Positions 13,771 to 24,017 are shown, counted from the stretch's first letter. The stretch is DNA of 64,000 nt from Mycobacterium sp. URHD0025 (GCF_000426065.1 NZ_AUEQ01000008.1:1-64000), one strand, 5' to 3'. The notes: a model not told the origin generated them from the sequence alone. Made by a program: numbers and translations.

Positions 13771-14745
13771 GTGGCCGTGTCAGCATCCGACGGCAGTACC
13801 GCATCCGAGTGGGTCCCCACCGGTTCTGTCACCGTGCGTGTCCCCGGCAAGGTGAACCTGTATCTGGCCGTCGGCGACGTCCGTGACGACGGCTACCACG
13901 ACCTGACCACGGTGTTCCACGCCGTGTCGCTGCTCGACGAGGTGACGGTGCGCAACGCCGACATGTTGTCGCTGACGGTCGATGGCGAGGGTGTCGATGC
14001 CGTGCCCACCGACGAGCGCAACCTTGCCTGGCGCGCCGCCGAGCTGCTGGCCGAGCATGTGGGCCGGTCGCCGGATGTGGCGATCAGCATCGACAAGTCG
14101 ATCCCGGTGGCCGGTGGCATGGCCGGCGGCAGTGCCGACGCGGCCGCGGTACTGGTGGCGATGAACACGCTGTGGGAGCTCGGCGTGCCCCGGCGCGATC
14201 TGCACGCCCTGGCCGCCCAGCTGGGCAGTGACGTCCCGTTCGCGCTGCACGGCGGCACGGCCCTGGGCACCGGGCGCGGCGAGGAGCTGGCCACGGTCCT
14301 GGCCCGCAGCACCTTCCACTGGGTGCTGGCGTTCGCGCACAAGGGACTGTCCACCCCGAAGGTGTTCGGCGAGCTGGATCGGCTGCGCGCGGACACCTCG
14401 ACCGGAGGACCGCCGCGGGTCGAGGAGCCCGAGCCCGTGCTGGCCGCGCTGGCTTCCGGTGACCCGGCCGAACTGGCCCCGCTGCTCGGCAATGACCTGC
14501 AGCCGGCGGCCCTGAGCCTGTACCCCGACCTGCGCCGGACGTTGCGGGCCGGGGTGGAGGCCGGCGCACTGGCCGGCATGGTGTCCGGATCGGGCCCGAC
14601 GTGCGCGTTCCTGTGCCCGTCCTCGACGTCGGCCGTGGATGTCGGTGCGGAGCTGGCCGGAGCGGGAGTGTGCCGGACCGTGCGGGTGGCCAGCGGCCCG
14701 GTGAGCGGTGCCCGGGTGGTCCCGGAGCCGTCCACGTCGGCCTGA
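13771..14745 (+). CDS. ispE: 4-diphosphocytidyl-2-C-methyl-D-erythritol kinase
   Basis: A GHMP kinase (Rv1011 homologue) phosphorylating CDP-methylerythritol in the MEP pathway to isoprenoids. The N-terminal [15 protein letters not shown], the ATP-binding [17 protein letters not shown] and the C-terminal [10 protein letters not shown] motifs are all present. GTG starts at 13771 and 13777 are both possible; the longer gives 324 residues. The homologous part begins at [10 protein letters not shown], so about 17 N-terminal residues are extra. The start is 49 bp from the divergent kinase start. Confidence 0.94.
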   Translation: MAVSASDGSTASEWVPTGSVTVRVPGKVNLYLAVGDVRDDGYHDLTTVFHAVSLLDEVTVRNADMLSLTVDGEGVDAVPTDERNLAWRAAELLAEHVGRSPDVAISIDKSIPVAGGMAGGSADAAAVLVAMNTLWELGVPRRDLHALAAQLGSDVPFALHGGTALGTGRGEELATVLARSTFHWVLAFAHKGLSTPKVFGELDRLRADTSTGGPPRVEEPEPVLAALASGDPAELAPLLGNDLQPAALSLYPDLRRTLRAGVEAGALAGMVSGSGPTCAFLCPSSTSAVDVGAELAGAGVCRTVRVASGPVSGARVVPEPSTSA

Positions 14746-15182
14746 CGGGCGGGTCGGGCGGTGGGCTGCTCTACTGTCGTGTCTACTGTCGTGCTGGTTT
14801 TCGACGCCAGGGCTGCGTACTTTGTGCGGAACAACCCCTGAGTGGAAAATGACGCAGTCCAACTACATCAGCCCGAAACTGTGACGCAGACCTCAATTAA
14901 CGCGAGGGTTTGGCAGTTACTTAAGGGTCTCTTAAGATGATCGGCGGTGAATGCTAGCGATCTCGCGTCGGAGATTTTTCCGCCCGCCTCCCATGACGGT
15001 GGGCGGTCGCGGAGCTGTATCCCCGATTCTGGGGTATCACCTTTTCGAGACATAACTGCTCCCCAATCGTGTGCGCGCGCCTACCCAAAAGCAGTGCAAA
15101 GCGGGCGGAGCATGGATAACCGGGCAACTGCACCTGGCGCACTGCCGCCGGTGCTGCGGTCGCGGAAGCCAAGGAGGTCGTC
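14746..15182. promoter_or_regulatory. 437-bp intergenic region with inverted repeat upstream of the acyl-AMP ligase
   Basis: No convincing gene is seen. The notable structure is ACTTAAGGGTCTCTTAAGAT around 14920-14936, two CTTAAG hexamers (each self-complementary) spaced 5 bp, in a locally AT-rich stretch of otherwise GC-rich DNA. This suggests an operator or promoter for the gene at 15183. A short direct repeat, TCTACTGTCGTG, occurs twice in tandem near 14771. The ribosome-binding site AAGGAGG is at the right end. Confidence 0.45.
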
Positions 15183-16820
15183 GTGAGCAGATTCACCGAG
15201 AAGATGTACCGCAACGCTCGGGAGAGCAAGCGCGGCATGGTGACCGGCGAGCCGCACGAACCGGTTCGCCACACCTGGGGTGAGGTTCACGAACGGGCCC
15301 GGCGCATCGCGGGCGGTCTGGCCGCCGCGGGTATCGGCCATGGCGACGCCGTCGGCGTTCTGGCCGGCTTCCCGGTGGAGATCGCTCCCACCGCTCAAGG
15401 CGTGTGGATGCGCGGCGCGAGCCTGACCATGCTGCACCAGCCGACCCCGCGCACGGACCTGGCGGTGTGGGCCGAGGACACCATGAACGTCATCGGCATG
15501 ATCGAGGCCGACGCCGTCATCGTCTCCGAGCCGTTCCTGGTCGCCATCCCGGTGCTGGAGGAAAAAGGCATCAAGGTGGTCAAGGTGGCCGATCTGCTGG
15601 CCGCCGACCCGATCGACCCGGTGGAAACCGGCGAGGACGATCTGGCGCTGATGCAGCTGACGTCCGGGTCCACTGGATCACCGAAGGCCGTGCAGATCAC
15701 GCACCGCAACATTCACTCCAACGCCGAGGCGATGTTCATCGGCGCGCAGTACGACGTCGACAAGGACGTCATGGTCAGCTGGCTGCCCTGCTTCCATGAC
15801 ATGGGCATGGTCGGCTTCCTCACCATCCCGATGTACTTCGGCGCCGAGCTCGTCAAGGTCACGCCGATGGACTTCCTGCGCGACACCCTGCTGTGGGCCA
15901 AGCTCATCGACAAGTACAAGGGCACCATGACCGCGGCGCCCAACTTCGCCTACGCGCTGTTCGCCAAGCGGTTGCGCCGCCAGGCCAAGCCCGGCGATTT
16001 CGATCTGTCCACACTGCGGTTCGCGCTGTCCGGCGCTGAGCCCGTGGAACCGGCCGACGTCGAGGACCTGCTCGACGCGGGCAAGCCGTTCGGTCTCGAC
16101 CCGCACGCGATCCTGCCGGCCTACGGCATGGCAGAGACCTGCCTGGCCGTGTCGTTCTCTCCGTGCGGCGCCGGGCTGGTGGTCGACGAGGTCGATGCCG
16201 ACCTGCTGGCCGCGCTGCGCCGTGCGGTGCCCGCCACCAAGGGCAACACCCGCCGGCTGGCCTCACTCGGCCCGCTGCTGCAGGACCTTGAGGCCCGTGT
16301 CGTCGACGAGCACGGCGATGTGATGGCCGCCCGCGGGGTCGGCGTCATCGAGCTTCGCGGCGAGTCGCTGACTCCCGGCTACATCACCATGGGCGGTTTC
16401 CTGCCGGCCCAGGACGAGCACGGCTGGTACGACACCGGCGATCTCGGCTACATCACCGAAGAGGGCAACGTCATCGTGTGTGGTCGCGTCAAGGACGTGA
16501 TCATCATGGCCGGACGCAACATCTACCCGACGGACATCGAACGCGCGGCGGGCAGGGTGGAAGGCGTCCGCCCCGGCTGCGCCGTCGCAGTGCGCCTGGA
16601 CGCCGGGCATTCGCGCGAGACCTTCGCCGTCGCCGTCGAGTCCAATGCCTGGCAGGATCCGGCCGAGGTGCGCCGCATCGAACATCAGGTCGCCCACGAG
16701 GTGGTCTCCGAGGTCGACATGCGTCCGCGCAATGTCGTGGTGCTCGGGCCCGGCAGCATCCCCAAGACTCCGTCCGGCAAGCTTCGGCGCGCCAATTCGG
16801 TCTCGCTGGTCACGGGCTGA
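15183..16820 (+). CDS. pks16: Fatty acyl-AMP ligase (Pks16/FadD-like)
   Basis: A 545-residue ANL-superfamily adenylating enzyme, homologue of Rv1013. It activates a fatty acid as acyl-AMP, in the cytoplasm. The AMP-binding P-loop [16 protein letters not shown], the YGMAE motif, YDTGDLGY and the hinge-lysine end [10 protein letters not shown] are present. The region [14 protein letters not shown] resembles acyl-AMP ligases that hand the acyl chain to a carrier protein, but the FAAL/FACL choice is not certain by eye. The start GTG has AAGGAGG 6 nt upstream. Confidence 0.85.
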   Translation: MSRFTEKMYRNARESKRGMVTGEPHEPVRHTWGEVHERARRIAGGLAAAGIGHGDAVGVLAGFPVEIAPTAQGVWMRGASLTMLHQPTPRTDLAVWAEDTMNVIGMIEADAVIVSEPFLVAIPVLEEKGIKVVKVADLLAADPIDPVETGEDDLALMQLTSGSTGSPKAVQITHRNIHSNAEAMFIGAQYDVDKDVMVSWLPCFHDMGMVGFLTIPMYFGAELVKVTPMDFLRDTLLWAKLIDKYKGTMTAAPNFAYALFAKRLRRQAKPGDFDLSTLRFALSGAEPVEPADVEDLLDAGKPFGLDPHAILPAYGMAETCLAVSFSPCGAGLVVDEVDADLLAALRRAVPATKGNTRRLASLGPLLQDLEARVVDEHGDVMAARGVGVIELRGESLTPGYITMGGFLPAQDEHGWYDTGDLGYITEEGNVIVCGRVKDVIIMAGRNIYPTDIERAAGRVEGVRPGCAVAVRLDAGHSRETFAVAVESNAWQDPAEVRRIEHQVAHEVVSEVDMRPRNVVVLGPGSIPKTPSGKLRRANSVSLVTG

Positions 16821-16850
16821 CCGGAAACGTCGCCTGACCCCGTGCGGCAT

Positions 16851-17378
16851 TCAATTCGTGTGCCGCGTGGATGAGACATCGTCGGCCCGCATCTGGTTGT
16901 AGACCCGCCACCAGATGAGCTCGTGGTCGACGGCGGTGATCTCGCCGCGTGCGAGGCACTCGTCGGCGTGGAGGAGTTCGGCGGCCAACACGACCAGGCG
17001 CTCTCGGGCGGCAACGGATGCCGGGTCGTCGCAACCGGCCATCGTCGTCGCGCACAGTGTCCGCACACCGTGGAACGCGCTGCCGGACAGGCCGAGCGCA
17101 ACGGCTCCGGCGGCCAGGTAAACCGCGGTGGAAATCCCGAACGCCGGCCACGGCGACATCTGCCCGACCAGCCAGAGCTGGCACAGCAGCCACACCGCCA
17201 TTCCCCACAGCGGCCAGCCCCGGGCCAGCCGGACGAGGCGGCGCTCGGACGTGCTCAGGCCGGGCGGATACACCACCAGCCGGTAGTAGGTGATGCCGAA
17301 GCGCCCGGGCCTCACCTGCACGCACCCCCACGCCCGGGAGCCGTCGAGCACGGGCCGCAGGAGCCTGATGCCATCCAT
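16851..17378 (-). CDS. Small two-helix membrane protein, mycobacterial conserved family
   Basis: A 175-residue protein of a family often labelled DUF6611 in mycobacteria (from memory). The N-terminal block SRAWGCVQVRPGRFGITYYR resembles a small beta domain. Two hydrophobic helices lie at about 53-74 and 79-98, and a soluble helical tail follows with ELLHADECLARGEITAVDHE. The ATG at 17378 is chosen; an alternative ATG eight codons upstream (17402) lies within a perfect palindrome. It converges with pks16 across 30 bp. No function is known to me. Confidence 0.7.
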   Translation of the reverse strand: MDGIRLLRPVLDGSRAWGCVQVRPGRFGITYYRLVVYPPGLSTSERRLVRLARGWPLWGMAVWLLCQLWLVGQMSPWPAFGISTAVYLAAGAVALGLSGSAFHGVRTLCATTMAGCDDPASVAARERLVVLAAELLHADECLARGEITAVDHELIWWRVYNQMRADDVSSTRHTN

Positions 17379-17397
17379 ATCTCGGGTGTACCCGCTG

Positions 17398-17415
17398 GGC
17401 ATGCGCGCGCATGCC
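17398..17415. repeat. 18-bp perfect palindrome
   Basis: GGCATGCGCGCGCATGCC reads identically on both strands. It lies between the divergent genes starting at 17378 (minus) and 17487 (plus), so it could be a regulator site, although the alternating purine-pyrimidine core can arise by chance in GC-rich DNA. Confidence 0.5.
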
Positions 17416-17486
17416 GCGTGAACGGATTCTTTACGCCGATCGGGTAGATCCTTGCATGCTGGGTATGGATCACTATACTCAGCCTG

Positions 17487-18521
17487 ATGAAGCCGAAACT
17501 TCCGCCCCGCCTGGCTGACCATCCGACCGTCCGTGCGGTGCGTGCCCGTCCGGACGCCGCGGTCCCCGACATCGTCGACGCGGACTGGCTGCGCGCGCTG
17601 TGCCTCGACGCCGGTGCCGACGACGTGGCCTTCGCCGGCGTGGACGATCCGGCCCTGGCCTCGGAGCGAGAACATGCCGAGGCCGCGCTGCCGGGAGTGC
17701 GCGGATACATCTCGCTGGTGGTGAAGATGAACCGCGACAACGTGCGCTCGTCCACGCGCAGCGTCGCCAACCAGGAATTTCACCGCAGCGGCGAGATCAT
17801 CAACGAGGCCGCGCACCGCATCACCCGGGCGTTGGAGGATGCCGGGCATCGCGCGGTGAACCCGTCGGCCACCTTCCCGATGGAGATGGACAGGTACCCG
17901 GGGCGGATCTGGGTGGTGGCGCACAAGCCCGTCGCGGTGGCGTCCGGCCTGGGGGTGATGGGGATCCATCGCAACGTGATCCACCCGAGATTCGGCAACT
18001 TCATCCTGCTGGCGACCATTCTGGTCGGCACGCCGATCAGCAGTTACGGTGCGCCGCTCGACTATTCGCCGTGCCTGGAATGCAAGCTGTGCGTGGCGGC
18101 CTGCCCGGTCGGGGCGATCGGCAAGGACGGCGAGTTCGACTTCGTCGCCTGCTCGGTGCACAACTACCGCGAGTTCATGGGCGGGTTCACCGACTGGGTG
18201 CAGACCGTTGCCGACAGCAGCGATGCCGCCGATTTCCGTTCGCGAGTCAGCGATTCCGAGAACGCCTCGATGTGGCAGAGCCTGTCGTTCAAGGCCAACT
18301 ACAAGGCGGCGTACTGCCTGGCGGTGTGCCCGGCGGGGGAGGACGTGATCGAACCGTACCTCGACGACCGCAAGGAGTTCATGGACCGGGTGCTCAAACC
18401 TCTGCAGGACAAGAGGGAGACGCTGTACGTGCTGCCCAACTCGGCGGCCAAGGCTCACGCCGAGAAGCGGTATCCGCACAAGACCGTAAAGGTGGTGGAC
18501 AGCGGAATCGGAGGCCGCTGA
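17487..18521 (+). CDS. 4Fe-4S reductase-like protein (QueG/epoxyqueuosine reductase-related)
   Basis: A 344-residue cytoplasmic Fe-S protein. A ferredoxin-type CLECKLCVAACPVG (CxxCxxCxxxCP) sits at about 194-207. Later cysteines in ACSVHNYREF and YCLAVCPAGEDV could make a second cluster, the layout seen in epoxyqueuosine reductases and reductive dehalogenases. The N-terminal 190 residues lack obvious motifs. A true QueG role is doubtful because no other queuosine gene is nearby. A phosphoesterase gene follows after 68 bp on the same strand and may be co-transcribed. Confidence 0.75.
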   Translation: MKPKLPPRLADHPTVRAVRARPDAAVPDIVDADWLRALCLDAGADDVAFAGVDDPALASEREHAEAALPGVRGYISLVVKMNRDNVRSSTRSVANQEFHRSGEIINEAAHRITRALEDAGHRAVNPSATFPMEMDRYPGRIWVVAHKPVAVASGLGVMGIHRNVIHPRFGNFILLATILVGTPISSYGAPLDYSPCLECKLCVAACPVGAIGKDGEFDFVACSVHNYREFMGGFTDWVQTVADSSDAADFRSRVSDSENASMWQSLSFKANYKAAYCLAVCPAGEDVIEPYLDDRKEFMDRVLKPLQDKRETLYVLPNSAAKAHAEKRYPHKTVKVVDSGIGGR

Positions 18522-18589
18522 CCGCCGCTGGAATCACCGTGAGTGCAATGCCGGACGGGATGTCCCGGCCTCGCTAAGGTTTCGCCACG

Positions 18590-19675
18590 ATGGCGACACG
18601 GCAGGATGAGTTCCGGCTGTGGGCATTCGGTGATGCCCACGTGGGGACCGACAAGCAGTTCGGCCGCGAGAGCCTCGCCGAGGCCATCCGGCAGTCGGAA
18701 TTCGGTGGTACGCAGGGCGGTCCGCCGTTCGAGTGGGATATCGCGCTGGACGTCGGCGACATGTCCGGTGCGCATCACAGCCTGCCCGACGACGCCGAGG
18801 GCAGGGAGGTCCGCAGGCAGCTTGCGGTGTTGCGCCGGCACCGGCGGGAGGACGTCTACTCGGTGTGCGGAAATCACGACCGCAGTGGTCTTTCCGAGCC
18901 CGACGCCTGGTGGTGGCAGAAGTGGATCGATCCGCTGGGCATGCACACCGAACATTCCGGGGTCGACGCCGGTGCGCGGCCGTACCAGGTGACCGGGACC
19001 TGGGAGCGGTATTCGTTCCGGGTGGGCAACCTGCTGTTCCTGATGCTCAGCGACCGCAACGAGCCGTCTCAGTCCGTCGGCCGGGGCACGCTGGGCGGCA
19101 ACCCCGGTGGCGTCGTCTCCGCCGAGACCTTCGAGTGGTGGGCGAACATGGTTGAGCAGAACCGTGATTCGATCGTCATCACGGTGCACCACTACGTCCT
19201 CAAGGACACCACGGTGGCGTCAGGGGAGTGGGAAGGGGTGCGTCGCGGCGCGGACGGGCAGCTCTACGAGCACTACCACCGCCCGTTTTCGGAAGGGACG
19301 CCACAGGGCGCGTCCTATCTGTACTGGGTCGGCGGCAAGCCGGACTCCGGAGCCTTTGAGCGGTACCTCACCGAGCATCCGGGTGCGGTCGCGCTGTGGC
19401 TGGCCGGGCACACCCACACCAATCCCGACGATTCCCACGGCGGCAAGACTCATATCGAGCAAGCTTGGGGCGGAACCTATTTCATGAACGTGGCGTCATT
19501 GAGCCGCCATCACATGCCGATCACGACCTTGCCGATCAGCCGGTTGCTCACATTTCGGCCGGGCAGCCCAGAGGTGCGTGTGCGGTGCTATCTGCACACC
19601 GACCAGCATGCGCCGCAGGGCTGGTACGCACCGGCGGAGCGCACGCTGCGCCTGGACCGGCCGTTTCGCTGGTGA
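18590..19675 (+). CDS. Calcineurin-like metallophosphoesterase
   Basis: A 361-residue hydrolase with the full metallophosphoesterase set in order: FGDAHVG, DVGDMSG, CGNHDR, VHHYVLK and AGHTHTN, which together bind the two catalytic metals. No signal peptide is seen, so it is probably cytoplasmic. It has a C-terminal beta-rich region after GGTYFMNVASLSRHH. It ends 10 bp from the convergent pth. The substrate is unknown. Confidence 0.86.
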   Translation: MATRQDEFRLWAFGDAHVGTDKQFGRESLAEAIRQSEFGGTQGGPPFEWDIALDVGDMSGAHHSLPDDAEGREVRRQLAVLRRHRREDVYSVCGNHDRSGLSEPDAWWWQKWIDPLGMHTEHSGVDAGARPYQVTGTWERYSFRVGNLLFLMLSDRNEPSQSVGRGTLGGNPGGVVSAETFEWWANMVEQNRDSIVITVHHYVLKDTTVASGEWEGVRRGADGQLYEHYHRPFSEGTPQGASYLYWVGGKPDSGAFERYLTEHPGAVALWLAGHTHTNPDDSHGGKTHIEQAWGGTYFMNVASLSRHHMPITTLPISRLLTFRPGSPEVRVRCYLHTDQHAPQGWYAPAERTLRLDRPFRW

Positions 19676-19685
19676 GGCAGCGGAA

Positions 19686-20261
19686 TCACCAGGCGTGCAC
19701 GGTGTTCTGGGCCGGCTCCAGGCCTTGAGCGATCAACAGCTCGGTGGCGTCAGCGGCTTGCTCACAGATCGTCGGGACCTCTGCGCGTTCGGCGGCGGTG
19801 AAGGCTTCCAGCACGAACGCCGCCGGATCCTTGCGACCCGGCGGGCGGCCCACTCCGATCCGAACCCGCTGAAACTCCTTGCTGCCCAGGGCTGATGCCA
19901 CCGAACGCAGTCCGTTGTGGCCGCCCTCGCCGCCACCGACCTTGAGCCGGATCCGGCCGAAGTCGATGTCGAGCTCGTCGTGGATCACCACGATGCGGCC
20001 GGGAGGCACCGAATAGAACTTGGCCAACGGCCCGACCTGACGGCCGGACTCGTTCATGTAGCACCGAGGTTTGGCCAGTACCACCGGCGCTCCCGCGAGC
20101 CGGCCGGTGATCACTTCGGCGCCTGACTTCTTGTGCACTTTGAAGGCCGAGCCGATGCGGGCGGCCAGTACATCGGCCACCATGAACCCGACATTGTGCC
20201 GGGTTTTGGCGTAGGCGGGCCCGGGATTTCCCAGGCCCACCACCAGCAGCGGCTCGGCCAT
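19686..20261 (-). CDS. pth: Peptidyl-tRNA hydrolase
   Basis: A 191-residue enzyme (Rv1014c homologue) that cleaves peptidyl-tRNA released from stalled ribosomes. The N-terminal [20 protein letters not shown] contains the catalytic His20-type residue and the substrate Asn. [10 protein letters not shown] and [14 protein letters not shown] are also present. It lies 32 bp downstream of rplY, the common pairing of the two genes. Confidence 0.96.
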   Translation of the reverse strand: MAEPLLVVGLGNPGPAYAKTRHNVGFMVADVLAARIGSAFKVHKKSGAEVITGRLAGAPVVLAKPRCYMNESGRQVGPLAKFYSVPPGRIVVIHDELDIDFGRIRLKVGGGEGGHNGLRSVASALGSKEFQRVRIGVGRPPGRKDPAAFVLEAFTAAERAEVPTICEQAADATELLIAQGLEPAQNTVHAW

Positions 20262-20293
20262 TCGCGCAGTGCCCTGAGTGTCTCGGCGCGTGC

Positions 20294-20947
20294 TTACTCG
20301 GAGTCTTCGGCAGCCTCGGCGACCGGCTCCTCGGCCGGGGCCTCGGCGGTCTCGCCGGCGCCCTCGGCCTCGAGGTCCTCGGTGCTCGGGGCCTCGACGA
20401 TGTTGGCCACCAGCAGTTCGGGATCCGAGAGCAGCGAAACACCGCCGGGCAGCTCGACCTGGCCGGCCAGAATCTGGGTGCCGGCCTCGACGCCATCGAT
20501 CGAGACGGTCAGATGCTCGGGGATCGACATTGCGTCGACCTCGATCTCGATGGTGTTGGTCTCCTGGGTGACCAGGGTGCCCGGGACGGCGTCGCCCTCG
20601 AGGACGACGTTGACCTCGACGTTGACCTTCTCGCCACGGCGCACGACGAGCAGGTCGGCGTGCTGGATGTTGCGGCGGATCGGGTGGATGTCGAGAGCCT
20701 TGGTCAGCGCCAGCGCCTCGGTGCCTTCGACGTCGAGGGTCAGCACGGCGTTGGTGCCGGCGTGGCGCAGCACCGCAGCGAACTCACGGGCGTTGAGCTC
20801 CAGGTGCTGGGGCTCGGTGCCGTGGCCGTACAGCACGGTGGGCACCTTGCCGTCGCGGCGGGCCTGGCGCGACGCGCCCTTGCCGGTGCGGGTACGCACG
20901 GACGCGGTCAGCTTGTTCGGGATGTTCTTGGCGGCGGCCTTGGCCAT
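20294..20947 (-). CDS. rplY: 50S ribosomal protein L25 (long CTC form)
   Basis: A 217-residue 5S-rRNA-binding protein (Rv1015c homologue). The L25 N-terminal domain covers about 1-95 ([20 protein letters not shown]), the CTC/TL5-type C-terminal domain about 100-185, and a Glu/Ala-rich tail ends the protein. The family is general-stress related in some bacteria. It is transcribed ahead of pth. The 169 bp upstream hold its promoter but no further gene. Confidence 0.95.
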   Translation of the reverse strand: MAKAAAKNIPNKLTASVRTRTGKGASRQARRDGKVPTVLYGHGTEPQHLELNAREFAAVLRHAGTNAVLTLDVEGTEALALTKALDIHPIRRNIQHADLLVVRRGEKVNVEVNVVLEGDAVPGTLVTQETNTIEIEVDAMSIPEHLTVSIDGVEAGTQILAGQVELPGGVSLLSDPELLVANIVEAPSTEDLEAEGAGETAEAPAEEPVAEAAEDSE

Positions 20948-21116
20948 GATGTTGCTCCTCTAATTGCGGTACTGCGGTCAGATCGTCAGCACGGCAAGGG
21001 TCGCAACACTCGAAGAAGTTCCCGCCGATAACGGTGGTCCAGTTGGTCCACCCTCGCCGTGACGCCAGGTCAGGGTAGCAAAGACCGGGCCGCTCCCGAA
21101 AATCGGTGGCCGCGCG

Positions 21117-21989
21117 CTACAGCGGGTAGGTGGTCCTGGTGAGCTGTTCGGACAGCTCCCAGAGCGTCTTCTGGGTGTCCACCTGCCGGGCCAGCGGGCT
21201 GCGCCCGACCGGCTGGCTGGGGCCGAACTGGCCGAACCGCGGCCCGATGAAGCTGTCGCCGGGCACGTCCTGGGACACCGCAAACAGGGTCTGACGTGCG
21301 CCGAACGACGCGTCGCTGGCGAATACCCGGTTGGCGGTGGCCATCATCCGGGCGCCCAATTTGTTGCCGGACTGACCCTGCAGGTTGGTGGCCGAATAGC
21401 CGGGGTGGGCGGCCAGCGCGCGTACCTGCGAGCCCGAGGCGGTCAGCCGGCGCTGCAATTCGGAGGTGAACATCAGATTGGCCAGCTTGGACTGCCCGTA
21501 GGCCAGCCATGCCGAATACGGGCGCGATTTCCAGTTGAGGTCGCGCAGGCTGATCTTCCCGATCCAGTGCATCAACGAGGACACCGTCACCACCCGGTCG
21601 GTGACCTTGGGCAGCAACAGGTTGGTCAGCGCGAAGTGGCCGAGGTGGTTGGTGCCGATCTGGCTCTCGAACCCGTCGGCGGTCCGGCTCAGCGGGACCG
21701 CCATGATGCCGGCGTTGTTGATCAGCACGTCGACGCTCTCGACGGTATCGGCGAACTCGTGCACCGAGGCCAGGTCCTGCAGGTCGAGCTTGCGTACCTC
21801 AACCTGTCCGCCGGTCATCGTCTCGGCGGCCGCGGTGCCCTTCTCCAGGTTGCGCACCGCGACGGTGACCTTGGCGCCGACGTGGGCGAGTTCACGGGCG
21901 GTGACGAGCCCCAGCCCGCTGTTCGCGCCGGTGACGATCACCCGACGGCCGGAAAACGACGGCAGGTCGGCACTGGTCCATCCACTCAT
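21117..21989 (-). CDS. Short-chain dehydrogenase/reductase (retinol-dehydrogenase-like)
   Basis: A 290-residue oxidoreductase with the NAD(P) site VIVTGANSGLGLVTAREL, the NNAGIM motif, and a catalytic Ser with YGQSK (Tyr-x-x-x-Lys). The overall pattern is close to WW-domain oxidoreductase/retinol dehydrogenase-like SDRs common in mycobacteria. The ATG at 21989 with AGGGTGG upstream is preferred over a GTG three codons earlier. The substrate is unknown. Confidence 0.86.
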   Translation of the reverse strand: MSGWTSADLPSFSGRRVIVTGANSGLGLVTARELAHVGAKVTVAVRNLEKGTAAAETMTGGQVEVRKLDLQDLASVHEFADTVESVDVLINNAGIMAVPLSRTADGFESQIGTNHLGHFALTNLLLPKVTDRVVTVSSLMHWIGKISLRDLNWKSRPYSAWLAYGQSKLANLMFTSELQRRLTASGSQVRALAAHPGYSATNLQGQSGNKLGARMMATANRVFASDASFGARQTLFAVSQDVPGDSFIGPRFGQFGPSQPVGRSPLARQVDTQKTLWELSEQLTRTTYPL

Positions 21990-22029
21990 GCTGACCACCC
22001 TACGGTCGAGCCGGCACTTCCTCGCGGCT

Positions 22030-22674
22030 TCATTTCTTGGCGATGTTGAAGCCGGCGATGATCGACTCGATGTCCGGTCCCTGGGCGGCAGCCTCGTCGG
22101 CGTAGGTCGTCACGGTCAGCTGGACGAGGTAACGCTGCGGCGGCTGCAGCCCGTCGTTGGCGATGATGACGCGGTTGTAGCTCTGCATGCGTTTGCCGTT
22201 GAGGTCGTAGCTGCCCTCGATCATCGCCGAAGGGAAGCCCTTCCAGTCCGCGTTGGATGCGTTGAGCTGCTTGAAGTTCTCCGACAGCTGGGCATCGGCG
22301 TAGCCGTGGTCCTTCAGCGCCTTGGGCACGTCGAAATCGCCGTGCAAGGCGAAGGCCAGCATCATCGCGGTGGGGTAGGTGTCGCCCTTGGCGATCATCC
22401 GGGTACCCGGCGCCAGGTTGGGATTGTTGTACGGGTGCCATCCCGGCGGGCTGGGCATGGTGATGCTCAGGTGCGGGATCTTCTCGGGAGCGATGGGCTC
22501 GCCGACGACACCGGAGTCCTCCAGGAACTGCCACAGGGGCACTGGCTGGTTGTCCGCAGGGGCGGCCGGGGTGGTCGAACTCGTGGTCCAGATCGACTTG
22601 TAGTCAGGCGTTTCGGCGCCACAACCGGTGACCAGGACCGCCAGCGCGGCGGCGGTGACGAGCAGCCGCTTCAC
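22030..22674 (-). CDS. lpqT: Lipoprotein LpqT
   Basis: A 214-residue predicted lipoprotein (Rv1016c homologue). The signal is MKRLLVTAAALAVLVTGCG with a lipobox LVTGC (Cys18). The rest is a LpqN/LpqT-type domain beginning near IPHLSITMPSPPGW, a family implicated in cell-envelope lipid functions. The start codon overlaps the stop of the arsC-like gene by 4 bp, so the two are translationally coupled. Confidence 0.9.
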   Translation of the reverse strand: MKRLLVTAAALAVLVTGCGAETPDYKSIWTTSSTTPAAPADNQPVPLWQFLEDSGVVGEPIAPEKIPHLSITMPSPPGWHPYNNPNLAPGTRMIAKGDTYPTAMMLAFALHGDFDVPKALKDHGYADAQLSENFKQLNASNADWKGFPSAMIEGSYDLNGKRMQSYNRVIIANDGLQPPQRYLVQLTVTTYADEAAAQGPDIESIIAGFNIAKK

Positions 22675-23036
22675 AGAATCTCGCGCACCGAATCGATCGG
22701 CCGGGCCAGCCGGGTGCCCTTGGCGGTGACGACGAACGGCCGCTCGATCAGGATGGGGTTCTCGGCCATTGCGTCGAGCAGTTCCTCGTCGGATGCGTCG
22801 GCCAAACCCAGCTCGCCGTAAAGGGATTCGCGTTTGCGCACCGCGGTCCGCACGTCGATGCGCGCAGCTTTGATCAGGGCGGCGATCTCGTCACGCGTCG
22901 GCGGCGTCTTGAGGTACTGCACGATCTCGGGCTCGATGCCGTTCTCGCGCAAGAGATCCAGCGTTTTGCGCGAGGTTGAGCACTTCGGGTTGTGGTAGAT
23001 GACGGCGGCGGGCCGCTCAGGAGATTCAGCTGGCAT
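22671..23036 (-). CDS. ArsC-family (glutaredoxin-type) arsenate reductase-like protein
   Basis: A 121-residue thioredoxin-fold protein. The N-terminal IYHNPKCSTSRKTLDLL has the ArsC active Cys, and ILIERPFVVTAKGTRLARP carries the conserved Arg near the cis-Pro region. It sits between prs (immediately upstream, adjacent stop and start) and lpqT (4-bp overlap), so it is part of the prs operon. No other arsenic gene is present, so the physiological substrate may differ. Confidence 0.88.
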   Translation of the reverse strand: MPAESPERPAAVIYHNPKCSTSRKTLDLLRENGIEPEIVQYLKTPPTRDEIAALIKAARIDVRTAVRKRESLYGELGLADASDEELLDAMAENPILIERPFVVTAKGTRLARPIDSVREIL

Positions 23037-24017
23037 CTAGGCCGACCCGTCGAACAGCCCGGTGACCGAACCGTTCTCGAACACCGCGCGAATGGTGCTG
23101 GCCAGCAGCGGCGCGATGGACAGCACGGTCAGCTGCGCGAACTGCTTGTCCTCGGTGATCGGCAGCGTGTTGGTGACGATCACCTCGCGGGCACCGCAGT
23201 CGGCCAGGCGCTGCGCGGCCGGTTCGGACAGCACGCCGTGGGTCGCGGCGATGATCACGTCCTTGGCGCCGTCCTCACGCAGCAGTTTGACCGCGCCGGC
23301 GATGGTGCCGCCGGTGTCGATCATGTCGTCGGTGAGGATGCAGGTCTTGCCCTTGACGTCACCGACGACGCGGTTGGCCTTGACCTGGTTGGGCACCAGT
23401 GGGTCACGGGTCTTGTGAATGAAGGCGAGCGGAACGCCACCCAAGGAGTCGGCCCATTTCTCGGCGACCCGGACCCGGCCCGAGTCGGGGGAGACGACCA
23501 CCAGGTCGTTGTCGGCGTAGTTGTCGCCGATGTAGCCGCACAGCAGCGATTGGGCCCGCATGTGGTCCACGGGCCCGTCGAAGAATCCCTGGATCTGGTC
23601 GGTGTGCAGGTCGACCGAGACGATGCGGTCGGCGCCCGCGGTCTTGAGCAGATCGGCGACCAGGCGGGCCGAGATGGGCTCGCGGCCGCGGTGCTTCTTG
23701 TCTTGGCGCGCATAGGGATAGAACGGCAGGATCGCGGTGATCCGCTTCGCGCTACCGCGCTTGAGCGCGTCGATCATGATGAGCTGTTCCATCAACCACT
23801 GGTTGAGCGGAGCCGGGTGTGATTGCAGGACGAACGCGTCGCAGCCGCGCACGGACTCGTCGAACCGGACGAAGATCTCGCCGTTGGCAAAGTCACGGGC
23901 GGTTTGCGCCGTGACCTCGATCCCCAGCTCCTTGGCCACTTGTTCTGCCAGTTCCGGGTGTGCGCGCCCCGAGAACAGCATCAGGTTTTTTCGATTGTCG
24001 GTCCAGTCCGTGGCCAC
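23037..24017 (-). CDS. prs: Ribose-phosphate pyrophosphokinase
   Basis: A 326-residue PRPP synthase (Rv1017c homologue) making 5-phosphoribosyl-1-pyrophosphate for nucleotide, His, Trp and mycobacterial arabinan synthesis. Motifs are FSGRAHPELAEQVAKELG, YPYARQDKKHRGREPISA, SVDLHTDQIQGFF and the PRPP loop ILTDDMIDTGGTI. The GTG at 24017 (VATDWTDNRKN, with AAGG upstream) gives exactly the length I recall for M. tuberculosis; a longer open frame to 24155 has no family support. Confidence 0.96.
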   Translation of the reverse strand: MATDWTDNRKNLMLFSGRAHPELAEQVAKELGIEVTAQTARDFANGEIFVRFDESVRGCDAFVLQSHPAPLNQWLMEQLIMIDALKRGSAKRITAILPFYPYARQDKKHRGREPISARLVADLLKTAGADRIVSVDLHTDQIQGFFDGPVDHMRAQSLLCGYIGDNYADNDLVVVSPDSGRVRVAEKWADSLGGVPLAFIHKTRDPLVPNQVKANRVVGDVKGKTCILTDDMIDTGGTIAGAVKLLREDGAKDVIIAATHGVLSEPAAQRLADCGAREVIVTNTLPITEDKQFAQLTVLSIAPLLASTIRAVFENGSVTGLFDGSA

